Shown: positions 1-6,674 of the stretch, piece after piece
Layout of the letters: the number at the start of each line of letters is the position of its first letter
How positions within the stretch are numbered: position 1 is the first letter of the stretch
Source of the DNA: an uncultured Clostridia bacterium
GTDB taxonomy: Bacteria; Bacillota; Clostridia; Christensenellales; Borkfalkiaceae
Assembly (NCBI GenBank): GCA_944376035.1
Contig: CALWBJ010000165.1
Coordinates: 1 to 8,153 of the forward strand
Length of the DNA: 8,153 nucleotides
Reading direction: 5' to 3'
Notes under the pieces: generated by a model
What the model was told of the DNA's origin: nothing
Databases searched by the model: none
Seen by the model: the letters and a program-made list of their open reading frames with translations, nothing else
Translations under genes and position numbers: made by a program

Positions 1-791
1 CATGCAGGCAGTTCGTAATCATAATGATAAGCCATAAATCCGAGCAGATATTTTTCCTCGTACGCTTTGCCTTCATTTGTTGAATAGGGAGAAATCTTAT
101 CAAGTTTGTCCTGGCCGAATTTTGAACCTGCCGTTATGAGCACGTCGTCAAATCCGTCGTAAAACGTCCCGCTTATATTCCTCCAGACGATATACGTTTC
201 CACGCGTCTGTTCTTTCCCGTGCCTACCGTTCTCGTTCGCCGGTCTCCTATTCTGCCCGTATAAAATGACGTGGTTTTACTGTCAAACGGAAAACAAGGT
301 GTATATACGCCTTTAACATTATCAGCCGAAAGATTTTTCTTGAATCGGCGCGGAGCAAAAAGTCTCTTCCTCGCCCAGTTCTTACTGAAATCAAGCGCCT
401 TTTCTTCTCCGAACCCGAAAGGTATCAAAGCATTCGGTTTAAGACCTGCCAGTTCTTCGGTTTTCTGAACGTGAGCCGTTCCGCAAAAAGGACATGATTT
501 GGCTGTTTCTCCTTGACTGAGAACAACTTTGGCACCGCAGTTATCGCATGAAAACACAACGGCTTCCGATTCATCCCACTGTTTGGACTTGTCCATTCCC
601 GAAAGCAAATCCAATTCTTCCGCGGGAAGTATGTTTTCAAAACTTTGTTTGGTACCACAATGACCGCAAACCAGCATCTGCTCGTCCGGGTCAAAGACCA
701 TATTTGCCCCGCAGCCGGGACACTTTACTATTTCGGTATCGACTTTTAACTGCGGCTCACCGAATTCACCTGTTTCCATCTCAGTAGCCAT
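1..791 (-). CDS. TFIIB-type zinc-ribbon protein, YdjG-like (partial, C-terminus beyond left edge)
   Basis: The reading frame is open from an ATG at 791 to the left edge, giving 263 residues with no stop. Two zinc ribbons are visible: C24/C27 with C42/C45 (CPGC and CGHC), then C82/C85 with C100/C103 (CDNC and CPFC). After them comes a conserved body with LIPFGF near residue 122, GVYTPCFPFD near 161-170 and YLLGFMAYHYDYE near 248-260. This order matches the YdjG family of Bacillus subtilis, in which a C-terminal membrane segment follows; that part is outside the window. Such proteins are often misnamed PriA or replication factor Y because of the zinc ribbons, but no helicase motif is present. 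YdjG acts with YdjH and YdjI at the membrane and is linked to PspA, and a YdjI-like gene lies upstream on the same strand. The start is supported by in-frame context but its ribosome site is poor: GGAG lies 13 bases upstream. The gene follows the DUF1858 gene by 94 bases and may share its promoter. Family assignment is from memory of conserved motifs. Confidence 0.85.
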   Translation of the reverse strand, partial: MATEMETGEFGEPQLKVDTEIVKCPGCGANMVFDPDEQMLVCGHCGTKQSFENILPAEELDLLSGMDKSKQWDESEAVVFSCDNCGAKVVLSQGETAKSCPFCGTAHVQKTEELAGLKPNALIPFGFGEEKALDFSKNWARKRLFAPRRFKKNLSADNVKGVYTPCFPFDSKTTSFYTGRIGDRRTRTVGTGKNRRVETYIVWRNISGTFYDGFDDVLITAGSKFGQDKLDKISPYSTNEGKAYEEKYLLGFMAYHYDYELPA

Positions 792-885
792 ATTCTCAAA
801 ACTTCTCCGCTGATTTTTTGTCAATCGGTAAACACTGATTAACAATAGTTATTTGAAATTTATTTTTAGTTTATATTCTTTACAA

Positions 886-1086
886 TTACTTCTCGATTTC
901 GTTAAGTTCTTTAAGCATCTGTTCCAAATCGGCGCCGTGAACTCCTGCGGCTTCCCCGACAGTTTCCCCGTGCGCAAGCGCACAACCGAGACAGTGCATT
1001 CCGTGCGCCATAAGTATATCCCCTGCCTTAGGATTGATTTGCAGAGCCTCGAATATAGTTGTATTTTCAGTTATTTTATTTTCCAT
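886..1086 (-). CDS. DUF1858 redox-disulfide domain protein
   Basis: This encodes 66 residues that make up a single DUF1858 domain, the family also described as the hybrid-cluster-protein-associated redox disulfide domain. The signature is GMHCLGCALAHGETVGEAAG at about residues 29-48, with the CLGC pair at C32 and C35, followed by HGADLEQMLKELN. The protein is small and probably cytosolic. The two cysteines suggest a thiol-disulfide or metal-binding role, but the biochemical function of the family is not settled. The start at 1086 is preferred because AAGGAGA lies five bases upstream. A longer frame beginning with TTG at 1155 would start inside the -35 box of a strong promoter and add 23 low-complexity residues. 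No hybrid-cluster-protein gene lies in the window, so the usual partner is missing. The gene sits between two zinc-ribbon genes on the same strand but has its own promoter and lies behind a terminator. Confidence 0.88.
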   Translation of the reverse strand: MENKITENTTIFEALQINPKAGDILMAHGMHCLGCALAHGETVGEAAGVHGADLEQMLKELNEIEK

Positions 1087-1091
1087 GATTT

Positions 1092-1098
1092 TCTCCTT
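1092..1098 (-). promoter_or_regulatory. Ribosome binding site that fixes the DUF1858 start
   Basis: AAGGAGA on the minus strand lies five bases upstream of the ATG at 1086. It decides in favour of the 66-residue protein over the longer TTG-initiated frame. Confidence 0.8.
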
Positions 1099-1126
1099 AT
1101 TATTTTTAATATTATTATTTTCTTTT

Positions 1127-1155
1127 ATTATATTAAAAATTCTCTTATAAGTCAA
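1127..1155 (-). promoter_or_regulatory. Sigma-A-type promoter for the DUF1858 gene
   Basis: On the minus strand the -35 box TTGACT (1155-1150) and the -10 box TATAAT (1132-1127) are separated by exactly 17 bases, a near-consensus vegetative promoter. Transcription would begin about 1120, giving a leader of roughly 35 bases. The surroundings are very AT-rich, which raises the chance of spurious -10 matches, but the -35 match and spacing are good. The downstream YdjG-like gene may be read from this promoter too. Confidence 0.65.
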
Positions 1156-1166
1156 ATAAGTCTTAT
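1156..1166. promoter_or_regulatory. Palindrome next to the DUF1858 -35 box, possible operator
   Basis: ATAAGTCTTAT is a perfect 11-base palindrome with a single central base, directly abutting the -35 box at 1150-1155. ATAAGTC also recurs as a direct repeat in the same stretch (1147-1153 and 1156-1162), one copy overlapping the -35 box. The placement suits a regulator site, but no regulator gene is nearby and the sequence is AT-rich, so this is only a candidate. Confidence 0.3.
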
Positions 1167-1344
1167 CATTTATTTATTTTTATTTTTTTATTTTTTTAAC
1201 GGAGTTTTATTTTTTGTTTTATTATTTTATTTTTTATTATTGATACTTTATTTGAGCAAAATATGTCTGAATTTTTTATCGCTTTTTTATCGCCGTTATG
1301 CGGCGAAATTACCTTAAACATCACGTTCGTATATAATAAATTTA
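1167..1344. other. Noncoding AT-rich stretch with low-complexity A/T runs
   Basis: Between the promoter region of the DUF1858 gene and the terminator of the membrane-protein gene there is no credible gene. The stretch is dominated by TTTATTT-type runs. It contains one GC-rich hairpin, TCGCCG/CGGCGA at 1290-1306 with a five-base loop, which is not followed by a T-run on either strand, so its role is unclear. GCGATAAAAAA occurs twice in tandem on the minus strand beside this hairpin. Confidence 0.5.
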
Positions 1345-1401
1345 AAAACAAAAAAAACCTCGCCTGTTATATATAATTTACAATTTCGGGCGAAGTTTTT
1401 T
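1345..1401 (-). terminator. Rho-independent terminator of the zinc-ribbon membrane-protein gene
   Basis: On the minus strand CTTCGCC pairs with GGCGAGG (one G-U pair) around a loop of roughly 25 bases, and a run of eight T follows at 1357-1350. It starts about 33 bases after the stop codon at 1434. The loop is longer than usual but is AT-rich and contains its own TTATATATAA palindrome, which could shorten it. A-runs on the opposite side could allow some activity on the plus strand. Confidence 0.75.
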
Positions 1402-1433
1402 AAAAGTTTTATATTAAATTTTTTACTTCGGAT

Positions 1434-2959
1434 TTAAAAGAATATCGGATTTGAAAATTTATTTATCCGCGGCGTCTCGTCCGAACCGCTGTCATATGCG
1501 GGAGCGCGTTTTCTGTCTGCTATTACTGATATTATCATATTAGTTACAACCGCAACAAGAATAATTACCGACATAACCAAACTCACTATCGGCCCCGGCG
1601 CTCCTACTCCGATTACTCCGCCGCTCTGACTCAGAGTAAAATAATTATTCTTTACCATTATTGCGCCGACAAGATATATTACGGCAAAAATCAGAATACA
1701 TATTCCCGAAATCAGCCACGATAATTTACCGTCGGTTTTTGCGCCGCTTTTATAAATTAAAAACATTATGAATACCGCCACCGACGCCAATAACGCGATA
1801 ACCGCTATGTTTGACATTATACTTCCGACCGCTATGCCCGTAAGATCCGTCCCCGCAGGCATTTCTAATATGAGGCCACATGTTACCAGCATAAAAATGT
1901 TAGAAGTCCCATAAAATTTGCCTTCTTCGAATGTGATTTTTATGTAGTTTACGTTGGCAACAGCAAATATAACTATACATAAAATTACCGAAAGGCTTCC
2001 GCATATGATTTTAGATAAATTTTTCATGCTCACAGCGTCTTTACCTTCGGATATTGCGTTTAATACAATTGCACCGATTATAAGCAAACCGAAAATTACA
2101 AATGCGACAACAGTCCCCGAAGAATAAGTATATAAAATTTCTCCCGATGAAATACTGTTATTTATATTCCCGAGCGTAGAGACATCAATTAAATATTCTC
2201 CCGCAAACCCCGCCGCAAGAACGAGTGTGCCCATGCATATGCCCGCTAACGGAAATAAATTGACTTTTTTACCGGATTTAAATCCGAGCCCGAGTTTTAT
2301 CGAACCGATCAACAGACATATAAACGAAGCCAGAATGTTTCCGCCTATGCCTATTGCGGCAATTATCGCGGGAAAATACATACTGAAAGCGATAGGCGTT
2401 TTTGCGCGTAGTTCCGCCGTTTCTGGCGAGGAAAGCAACTGACTGATCTGGTTAAAATTATCTTTAAGAAAATATATGAAATTTTCCGTTTCCGTAATTG
2501 AGCCGTTAATTGTACTAATTTCAGCGGTTATACCGACAAAAAAACTCAATATGAATGAAATCAGAATACCTAAAAGCAAAACAGACGGAGTAATATATCT
2601 TTCAACCCTGCAGTACAAACTCTCGCCCGATCTCACTTTACGTTCTACTTTTCCGTAATATTGTCCGCCGAGAACGCCTTGCCCCTCAATGCGCGCCGAC
2701 GTTGCCGCCGCAAGATTATTTTTATTCAGTCCCGCGCCGCACGACGGACAGAAAGCAGCGTCTTTATCGACAGCACTGCCGCATGCGTAGCAACAGACTT
2801 TACCGTCCATTCTCACGCCGCAATAGGGACAAAACACAGAATTTTCGTCAACCATCTTTCCGCATTCTTCGCAAGGCTTTTTACCATCGACACGGGCACC
2901 GCATTCAGGACAATAAACACCGCCTCAGGTATTAAGGCCCCGCATTTTTTACACTCCAT
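1434..2959 (-). CDS. Zinc-ribbon polytopic membrane protein with N-terminal frameshift
   Basis: The body from 2855 to 1434 is one open frame of 473 residues, but the natural start appears to be the ATG at 2959, seven bases after an AGGAG. From there the frame reads MECKKCGALIPE and then needs a one-base shift at 2923-2924 to continue as GGVYCPECGAR into the body. The restored protein is 508 residues. It carries six CxxC knuckles at about 3-6, 17-20, 30-33, 44-47, 57-60 and 71-74, enough for three zinc ribbons. In 473-residue numbering about eight membrane spans follow, near 89-110, 160-187, 200-222, 247-267, 282-302, 342-368, 380-401 and 421-446, and the tail is short and charged. I do not recognise a named family; the architecture resembles other Firmicute zinc-ribbon membrane proteins of unknown function. 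It lies 136 bases after the SPFH gene with no terminator between, so cotranscription is likely. The shift could be a sequencing or assembly error or a real mutation. If real, translation would give a 48-residue product or need a weak restart at 2855. Confidence 0.75.
2923..2926 (-). other. One-base frameshift site in the zinc-ribbon membrane gene
   Basis: On the minus strand the ATG frame reads CCT GAG GCG GTG, whereas the zinc-ribbon code resumes as GGC GGT GTT TAT TGT. Adding a single G in the GG at 2924-2923 joins the two frames and restores an uninterrupted CxxC array. In the downstream frame a TGA at 2927-2925 blocks any longer upstream extension. Confidence 0.8.
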
Positions 2960-2966
2960 TTCCCTT

Positions 2967-2971
2967 CTCCT
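2967..2971 (-). promoter_or_regulatory. Ribosome binding site supporting the 2959 start
   Basis: AGGAG on the minus strand sits seven bases before the ATG at 2959. No comparable site precedes the internal ATG at 2855. This is the main reason to treat 2959 as the true start despite the frame break. Confidence 0.75.
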
Positions 2972-3095
2972 ACAATTTTTAAAAAAATTATCTAAAATAT
3001 AAAACTATTACCTAATATTCTCTTTATAAAATATAAATTGAAAATAAAATATTTTTATTGCTACTTAAAAAATAAGACTTAATTTTCAAGTAACA

Positions 3096-4163
3096 TTATA
3101 ATTTTTTACCGCACTCAGGGCAAAATTTGGCGCTCGACGAAACTTTGGCGCCGCATTCCGGGCAGAATTTAGCCGAAGGCATTTTGTTCCCGCATTCGGG
3201 GCAGAATTTTGCTTTACTGCTTACTTCCGCACCGCACTGAGGACATTTCACTCCTGCCGAGTGCGCTCCGCCGCTTCCCGCCGCGGTTTTGTTTTCGGGC
3301 TGGCTGTTTGCAGACTTGAATGCGTCTGCAAAAATAGAACCTATACCCACGCCTGCGCCGAGGCCTACTCCCGCCCCCATGAACGTTCCGCCCATGCCGG
3401 GATTGTTAGCCGCGTCCTTCATCGCTTCGGCTGCGGCAACTTTCATCATAACATCTGTCTTGTCGCCGAGTATTCCGAGACGGCTCCTCTCGTCTATCGC
3501 CTTTTCGACTTCGGCGGGAACTGACATGTTTTCAATAAACAGATTGGTAAGTTTTAAACCTATATCTTTAAATTTATTCTGAATGTTTGCCGTAACTATT
3601 TCATTAAATTCGGTTGTGTTCCCCGCAAGATCCAAAGCCGAAATCTTGCTTTCACCGATGGCATCGGTAAGCGCCGATACCAACATCGTTTTCAACCAGT
3701 CTGTAATATCAGAAGTTATAAACGACGAATTGGTGCCGAACAATTCTTTTAAGAATACTCCCGCATCGTCAACCTTAAACGCATAAGAACCGTATCCTTT
3801 TACCCTTATCATGCCGAATTCGGGATCACGCATCATAATTGGATTAGCCGTACCCCATTTACAACCCGTAAACTGCTTTGTGTTTATAAAATAAACGTCC
3901 ACCATTATGGGTGTCTGAAACCCGTATTTCCAACCCGCAAGTTTTGAAAGAATAGGGAATATTTGCGTGTTTAGGTCGTAAGTGCCTGCCGGAAATATAT
4001 CGCATATCTGACCTTTATGCACAAATATAGCCTGTTGCGATTCTCTGACTATAAGTTTACTCTTCTGATTGACTTCCCTGCCCTTATCTTTAAAGGGATA
4101 TTTAAATACAAGTGTGTTTTTACTGTCGTCTGCCCATTCGATTATTTTTAAAAATAATGCCAT
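3096..4163 (-). CDS. SPFH-domain protein with C-terminal zinc ribbons, YdjI-like
   Basis: The 355-residue protein matches the YdjI or 'virion core protein-like' branch of the SPFH (stomatin/prohibitin/flotillin/HflK) superfamily. The SPFH region covers about residues 35-220, with SQQAIFVHKGQICDIFPAGT at 42-61 and YFINTKQF at 91-98. An Ala/Gly-rich linker follows (about 242-275), then four CxxC knuckles at 307-310, 321-324, 334-337 and 348-351 that would form two zinc ribbons. There is no signal peptide or obvious membrane span, so membrane association would be peripheral or through partners. In B. subtilis YdjI works with YdjG and YdjH at the membrane and with PspA in envelope-stress responses; the same role here is inferred from the domain match and from the YdjG-like gene farther left. 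GGAG lies seven bases before the ATG at 4163, and a good promoter lies just upstream. It is probably the first gene of a transcript that includes the zinc-ribbon membrane gene. Confidence 0.9.
   Translation of the reverse strand: MALFLKIIEWADDSKNTLVFKYPFKDKGREVNQKSKLIVRESQQAIFVHKGQICDIFPAGTYDLNTQIFPILSKLAGWKYGFQTPIMVDVYFINTKQFTGCKWGTANPIMMRDPEFGMIRVKGYGSYAFKVDDAGVFLKELFGTNSSFITSDITDWLKTMLVSALTDAIGESKISALDLAGNTTEFNEIVTANIQNKFKDIGLKLTNLFIENMSVPAEVEKAIDERSRLGILGDKTDVMMKVAAAEAMKDAANNPGMGGTFMGAGVGLGAGVGIGSIFADAFKSANSQPENKTAAGSGGAHSAGVKCPQCGAEVSSKAKFCPECGNKMPSAKFCPECGAKVSSSAKFCPECGKKL
3098..3250 (-). repeat. Internal tandem repeat encoding AKFCPECG zinc knuckles
   Basis: Within the 3' end of the SPFH gene the peptide AKFCPECG occurs three times (residues 318-325, 331-338 and 345-352). 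A diverged related knuckle, VKCPQCGAEV, precedes them. The underlying DNA repeats the motif GCATTC-GGGCAGAATTT with small changes. The copies probably arose by local duplication of half-ribbons. Confidence 0.6.
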
Positions 4164-4190
4164 AACCTATCTCCGGATGTTTTTTATTTA

Positions 4191-4219
4191 AGTATATCAT
4201 ACTTTTTATTTGTTTTCAA
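4191..4219 (-). promoter_or_regulatory. Promoter for the SPFH/zinc-ribbon transcript
   Basis: On the minus strand TTGAAA (4219-4214) and TATACT (4196-4191) are exactly 17 bases apart. Transcription would start near 4184, leaving a leader of about 20 bases before the ATG at 4163. It points away from the tRNA promoter on the plus strand, so the region 4164-4314 is a divergent promoter region. Confidence 0.7.
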
Positions 4220-4292
4220 TATTTTATTTAAATTTTATTTATTTTTTACAATTATTTATGAAAAAAGAGTTTTCTTTTTTTATTTTTTTTGC

Positions 4293-4298
4293 TATACT
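4293..4298 (+). promoter_or_regulatory. -10 box of the tRNA-Gly gene
   Basis: TATACT lies 16 bases before the tRNA 5' end, suitable for a promoter. The -35 side is a T-rich tract without a clear TTGACA match, so only the -10 element is called. Confidence 0.5.
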
Positions 4299-4314
4299 GT
4301 AATCACTAAAAAGC

Positions 4315-4388
4315 GCAGGTGTAGTTCATCGGTAGAATAAGAGCTTCCCAAGCTTTGGAGGTGGGTTCGATTCCCATCACCTGCTCCA
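4315..4388 (+). tRNA. tRNA-Gly (anticodon CCC)
   Basis: This is a complete 74-base cloverleaf. The acceptor stem GCAGGTG pairs with CACCTGC. The D arm is GTTC/GAAT with loop ATCGGTA, and the anticodon arm is AGAGC/GCTTT with loop TTCCCAA, placing CCC at positions 34-36. The T arm is GTGGG/CCCAT with loop TTCGATT. The discriminator is T and CCA is encoded. Anticodon CCC reads the glycine codon GGG. It is the only plus-strand gene in the window, and a terminator follows two bases later. The overall sequence resembles other Firmicute tRNA-Gly genes. Confidence 0.95.
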
Positions 4389-4389
4389 T

Positions 4390-4425
4390 AAAAAACCGCG
4401 GCAACAAAAATGCCGCGGTTTTTTT
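4390..4425. terminator. Bidirectional rho-independent terminator
   Basis: CCGCGGCA (4396-4403) and TGCCGCGG (4411-4418) form a perfect eight-pair stem with a seven-base loop. It is flanked by an A-run on the left and a T-run on the right, so both strands end in T after the stem. It ends the tRNA transcript on the plus strand. It also stops minus-strand transcription from the flavoprotein gene, whose stop codon is about 105 bases away. Confidence 0.9.
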
Positions 4426-4529
4426 CTTTGTTTTTCATTTATAGATTTTTCAATATTTTCAATATTGACAATAAACCTCAGAAAATTTTATCTGAATTTG
4501 CAAGTTCAAATCAAACCTTATTGAAAGAA

Positions 4530-6587
4530 TCAGATTTTCATTGCAACGTCCCATGCGCGCCATATAACGGTGCGAAGATTGCCGACTTTATCGCAGTCTC
4601 CGACATTATAAGCCTTGATACCTTCAAGTTTTAAAGGACTCGGACGATAACCGACGGAAGTGATGACGCTGTCCGCGTTAATTTCCGTCTTCTTTCCGTT
4701 CTTATCTTCTATTACGACGCCTTTATCGGTAATTTCCTTAACCGTACTTTCGAGGTGGACTTCAACGTTATTGTGCTCGAAAAATTCTCTTAAATACGAA
4801 GAGTTTGCAAGACATACGCCTTTTACCGCTATTAAGTCATTCTTCATTTCGACTATAACGGGAGTTTTACCTTGCTTATAGAGGTCAAGCGCGATTTCGC
4901 AACCTGAAAGTCCGCCGCCGACTATTACCGCTTTTTCTTTCACTTTACTGTTATCCAGCAGGTAATCGCAAGCGTCTATTGCTTTTTCAGCACCTTTAAT
5001 ACGCAGTTTGACGGCATTTGAACCTGTCGCTATTATCGCACAGTCGAATCCTTTCAGATCTTCCGCTTTTTTCACTTCGGTATTATAGCGAATTTCTATT
5101 TTAAGGTCTTTCATCTGTTTTTTGTACCAGGCTATAAGCGCTTTATCTGCCTCTTTAAACTCAGGCGCGGCCGCTGCTATAAAGACTCCTCCGAGTTTAT
5201 CTGTTTTCTCAAATATAACAGCCTTATGTCCTCTCAAAGTCAGCACTCTCGCCGCTTCCATACCGCCTATGCCGCCGCCGACTACCGCAACACTCTTGAT
5301 GTTTTTGGCAGGAATAATTTTGTATTTCTTGGACTGCATGGTTTCGGGATTAAGCGCACAGCGAGCCATACCCGCATTGTCCGACAGGCTCTGGTCGTTT
5401 GCGACTCCTTTATAGTGCGCCATGTTGAAACAAGCGTTATGGCAATGTATACATGGCATTATGTCGTCTTCTTTATCGTTCAGGGTCTTTGTTATCCATT
5501 CAGGGTCGGTCAAAAACTGTCTCGCAACACCCATCGCGTCTATTTCGCCCGCTTTAACAGCCTCTGCCGCCGTAAGCATATCCATCTTGCCTGCGCATAC
5601 AACAGGTATATCAACGAACTTCTTAATGTGTTTTACGTCTTCGAGATTGCAGTTTTTGGGCATATATGCCGGCGGGTGCGCCCAATACCAGGCGTCGTAT
5701 GTTCCGTTATCGCAGTTAAGCATATCGTAACCGGCGTCCTGCAGATACTTCGCCGCCTTTTCGCTTTCTTCCATATCTCGCCCGACTTCCTTGTATACTT
5801 CACCCGGAAGAGCACCCTGACAAAATCCTTTGGTCTTCGATATGACCGAATACCTTAAAGAAACCGGAAAATCTTTTCCGCATTCTTTCTTTATTGCCTT
5901 TACTATCTCAACAGGAAAACGGTATCTGTTTTCAAAACTTCCGCCGTATTCGTCCGTCCTCAAATTTGTATATTTCATTGTGAACTGATCGAGAAGATAG
6001 CCTTCGTGAACTGCGTGAATCTCTACTCCGTCCACATCCGCCTCTTTAAGAAGTTTGGCTGTCTTTGCAAAAGCGTCCACCATCTCTTTTATCTCTTTTA
6101 CGGTCAAAGGCCTCGAAATACAACTTTCGTCCCATCTGTTGGGCGTTGCGCTCGCGCTCGCCGTGAGATAAGAAACGTCAAGGAAGGGTTTTAAAACCAC
6201 GCCTAACGCCTTGTTGTGTATAGCCTTAACCATTATATCGTTTATGGCAAGAGACCTTCCGAAACCTGCCGTTAGTTGAACGAAAAGTTTCGCGCCCGTC
6301 TTATGAAATTCTTTCATGAATTCTTTAAGTTTTTTAAATTTGCCCTTACCCTGATAAAGCCATCTGCCGAAAAACATATCCTTAATCGGCGCAATTCCCG
6401 GCAATATCAAACCTACGTTATTTTTCGCTCTTTCTAAAAGAAAATTAGCCGCTTCTTCGTCAAAATGATTAGGTTCCATCCAACCGAAGATAGACGTTCC
6501 GCCCATAGAGGTCATAACTATTCTGTTTTTGATTTCACAGTTGCCTATTTTCCAACTTGTAAAAAGAGGACTGTATTTCTCGTTCAT
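4530..6587 (-). CDS. Old-yellow-enzyme-type FMN/4Fe-4S/FAD oxidoreductase (2,4-dienoyl-CoA reductase / BaiCD family)
   Basis: The 685-residue protein has the full three-part architecture of the 2,4-dienoyl-CoA reductase, enoate reductase, BaiCD and trimethylamine-dehydrogenase group. Residues 1-370 form the FMN-binding TIM barrel, with EIHAVHEGYLLDQF at 189-202 and RTDEYGGSFENRYRF at 210-224. Cysteines 379, 382, 386 and 410 (CIHC, CFNMA, then RCALNPE) fit the 4Fe-4S ligands. A Rossmann motif VVGGGIGGMEAARVL lies at 435-449, followed by EKTDKLGG, and a second, VIVGGGLSGCEIALDLY, at 554-570. These would bind FAD and NAD(P)H. The length is normal. The enzyme is expected in the cytosol and to reduce an activated C=C bond using NAD(P)H; the substrate cannot be read from the sequence. 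AAGGAGA precedes the ATG with good spacing. It follows the AcnX small-subunit gene by 87 bases without a clear terminator, so it may belong to the same operon, acting after the dehydratase. Confidence 0.93.
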   Translation of the reverse strand: MNEKYSPLFTSWKIGNCEIKNRIVMTSMGGTSIFGWMEPNHFDEEAANFLLERAKNNVGLILPGIAPIKDMFFGRWLYQGKGKFKKLKEFMKEFHKTGAKLFVQLTAGFGRSLAINDIMVKAIHNKALGVVLKPFLDVSYLTASASATPNRWDESCISRPLTVKEIKEMVDAFAKTAKLLKEADVDGVEIHAVHEGYLLDQFTMKYTNLRTDEYGGSFENRYRFPVEIVKAIKKECGKDFPVSLRYSVISKTKGFCQGALPGEVYKEVGRDMEESEKAAKYLQDAGYDMLNCDNGTYDAWYWAHPPAYMPKNCNLEDVKHIKKFVDIPVVCAGKMDMLTAAEAVKAGEIDAMGVARQFLTDPEWITKTLNDKEDDIMPCIHCHNACFNMAHYKGVANDQSLSDNAGMARCALNPETMQSKKYKIIPAKNIKSVAVVGGGIGGMEAARVLTLRGHKAVIFEKTDKLGGVFIAAAAPEFKEADKALIAWYKKQMKDLKIEIRYNTEVKKAEDLKGFDCAIIATGSNAVKLRIKGAEKAIDACDYLLDNSKVKEKAVIVGGGLSGCEIALDLYKQGKTPVIVEMKNDLIAVKGVCLANSSYLREFFEHNNVEVHLESTVKEITDKGVVIEDKNGKKTEINADSVITSVGYRPSPLKLEGIKAYNVGDCDKVGNLRTVIWRAWDVAMKI

Positions 6588-6616
6588 TATCTGTCTCCTT
6601 TATGTCAACTATCATT

Positions 6617-6642
6617 TTTGATTTCTTATTACATAAATCAAA
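6617..6642. promoter_or_regulatory. Inverted repeat upstream of the flavoprotein gene
   Basis: TTTGATTT and AAATCAAA are perfect eight-base inverted repeats separated by ten bases, lying 30 bases before the flavoprotein start. There is no T-run, so it is not a terminator. It could be an operator or a weak RNA hairpin between the AcnX small-subunit gene and this gene. AT-richness makes chance possible. Confidence 0.35.
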
Positions 6643-6674
6643 CTAACTTATTTAATATTTAAGTAAGACTGTTT

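Noticed and set aside
1..791. PriA/replication-factor-Y helicase
   Set aside because: Only the zinc ribbons resemble PriA. No ATPase or helicase motifs occur in the 263 visible residues, and the body matches the YdjG-type family.
1290..1306. GC-rich hairpin as a second terminator
   Set aside because: The stem is real but neither strand has a T-run directly after it.
853..1317. Long plus-strand open frame of 154 codons
   Set aside because: It is antisense to the DUF1858 gene and extends through AT-rich noncoding DNA. Its translation is low-complexity F/L/I/Y without a recognisable domain or a convincing ribosome site.
1263..1376. Small plus-strand frame of 37 residues
   Set aside because: It has no purine-rich ribosome site and runs into the terminator of the membrane-protein gene.
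2942..2951. Programmed -1 frameshift at the A-run of codons 4-5
   Set aside because: Slipping there enters a frame with a TGA at 2927-2925 before the zinc-ribbon code resumes, so it could not yield the full protein.
4315..4388. tRNA-Gly as an integration site for a mobile element
   Set aside because: No second copy of the tRNA 3' end, no integrase and no change in gene style were seen nearby.
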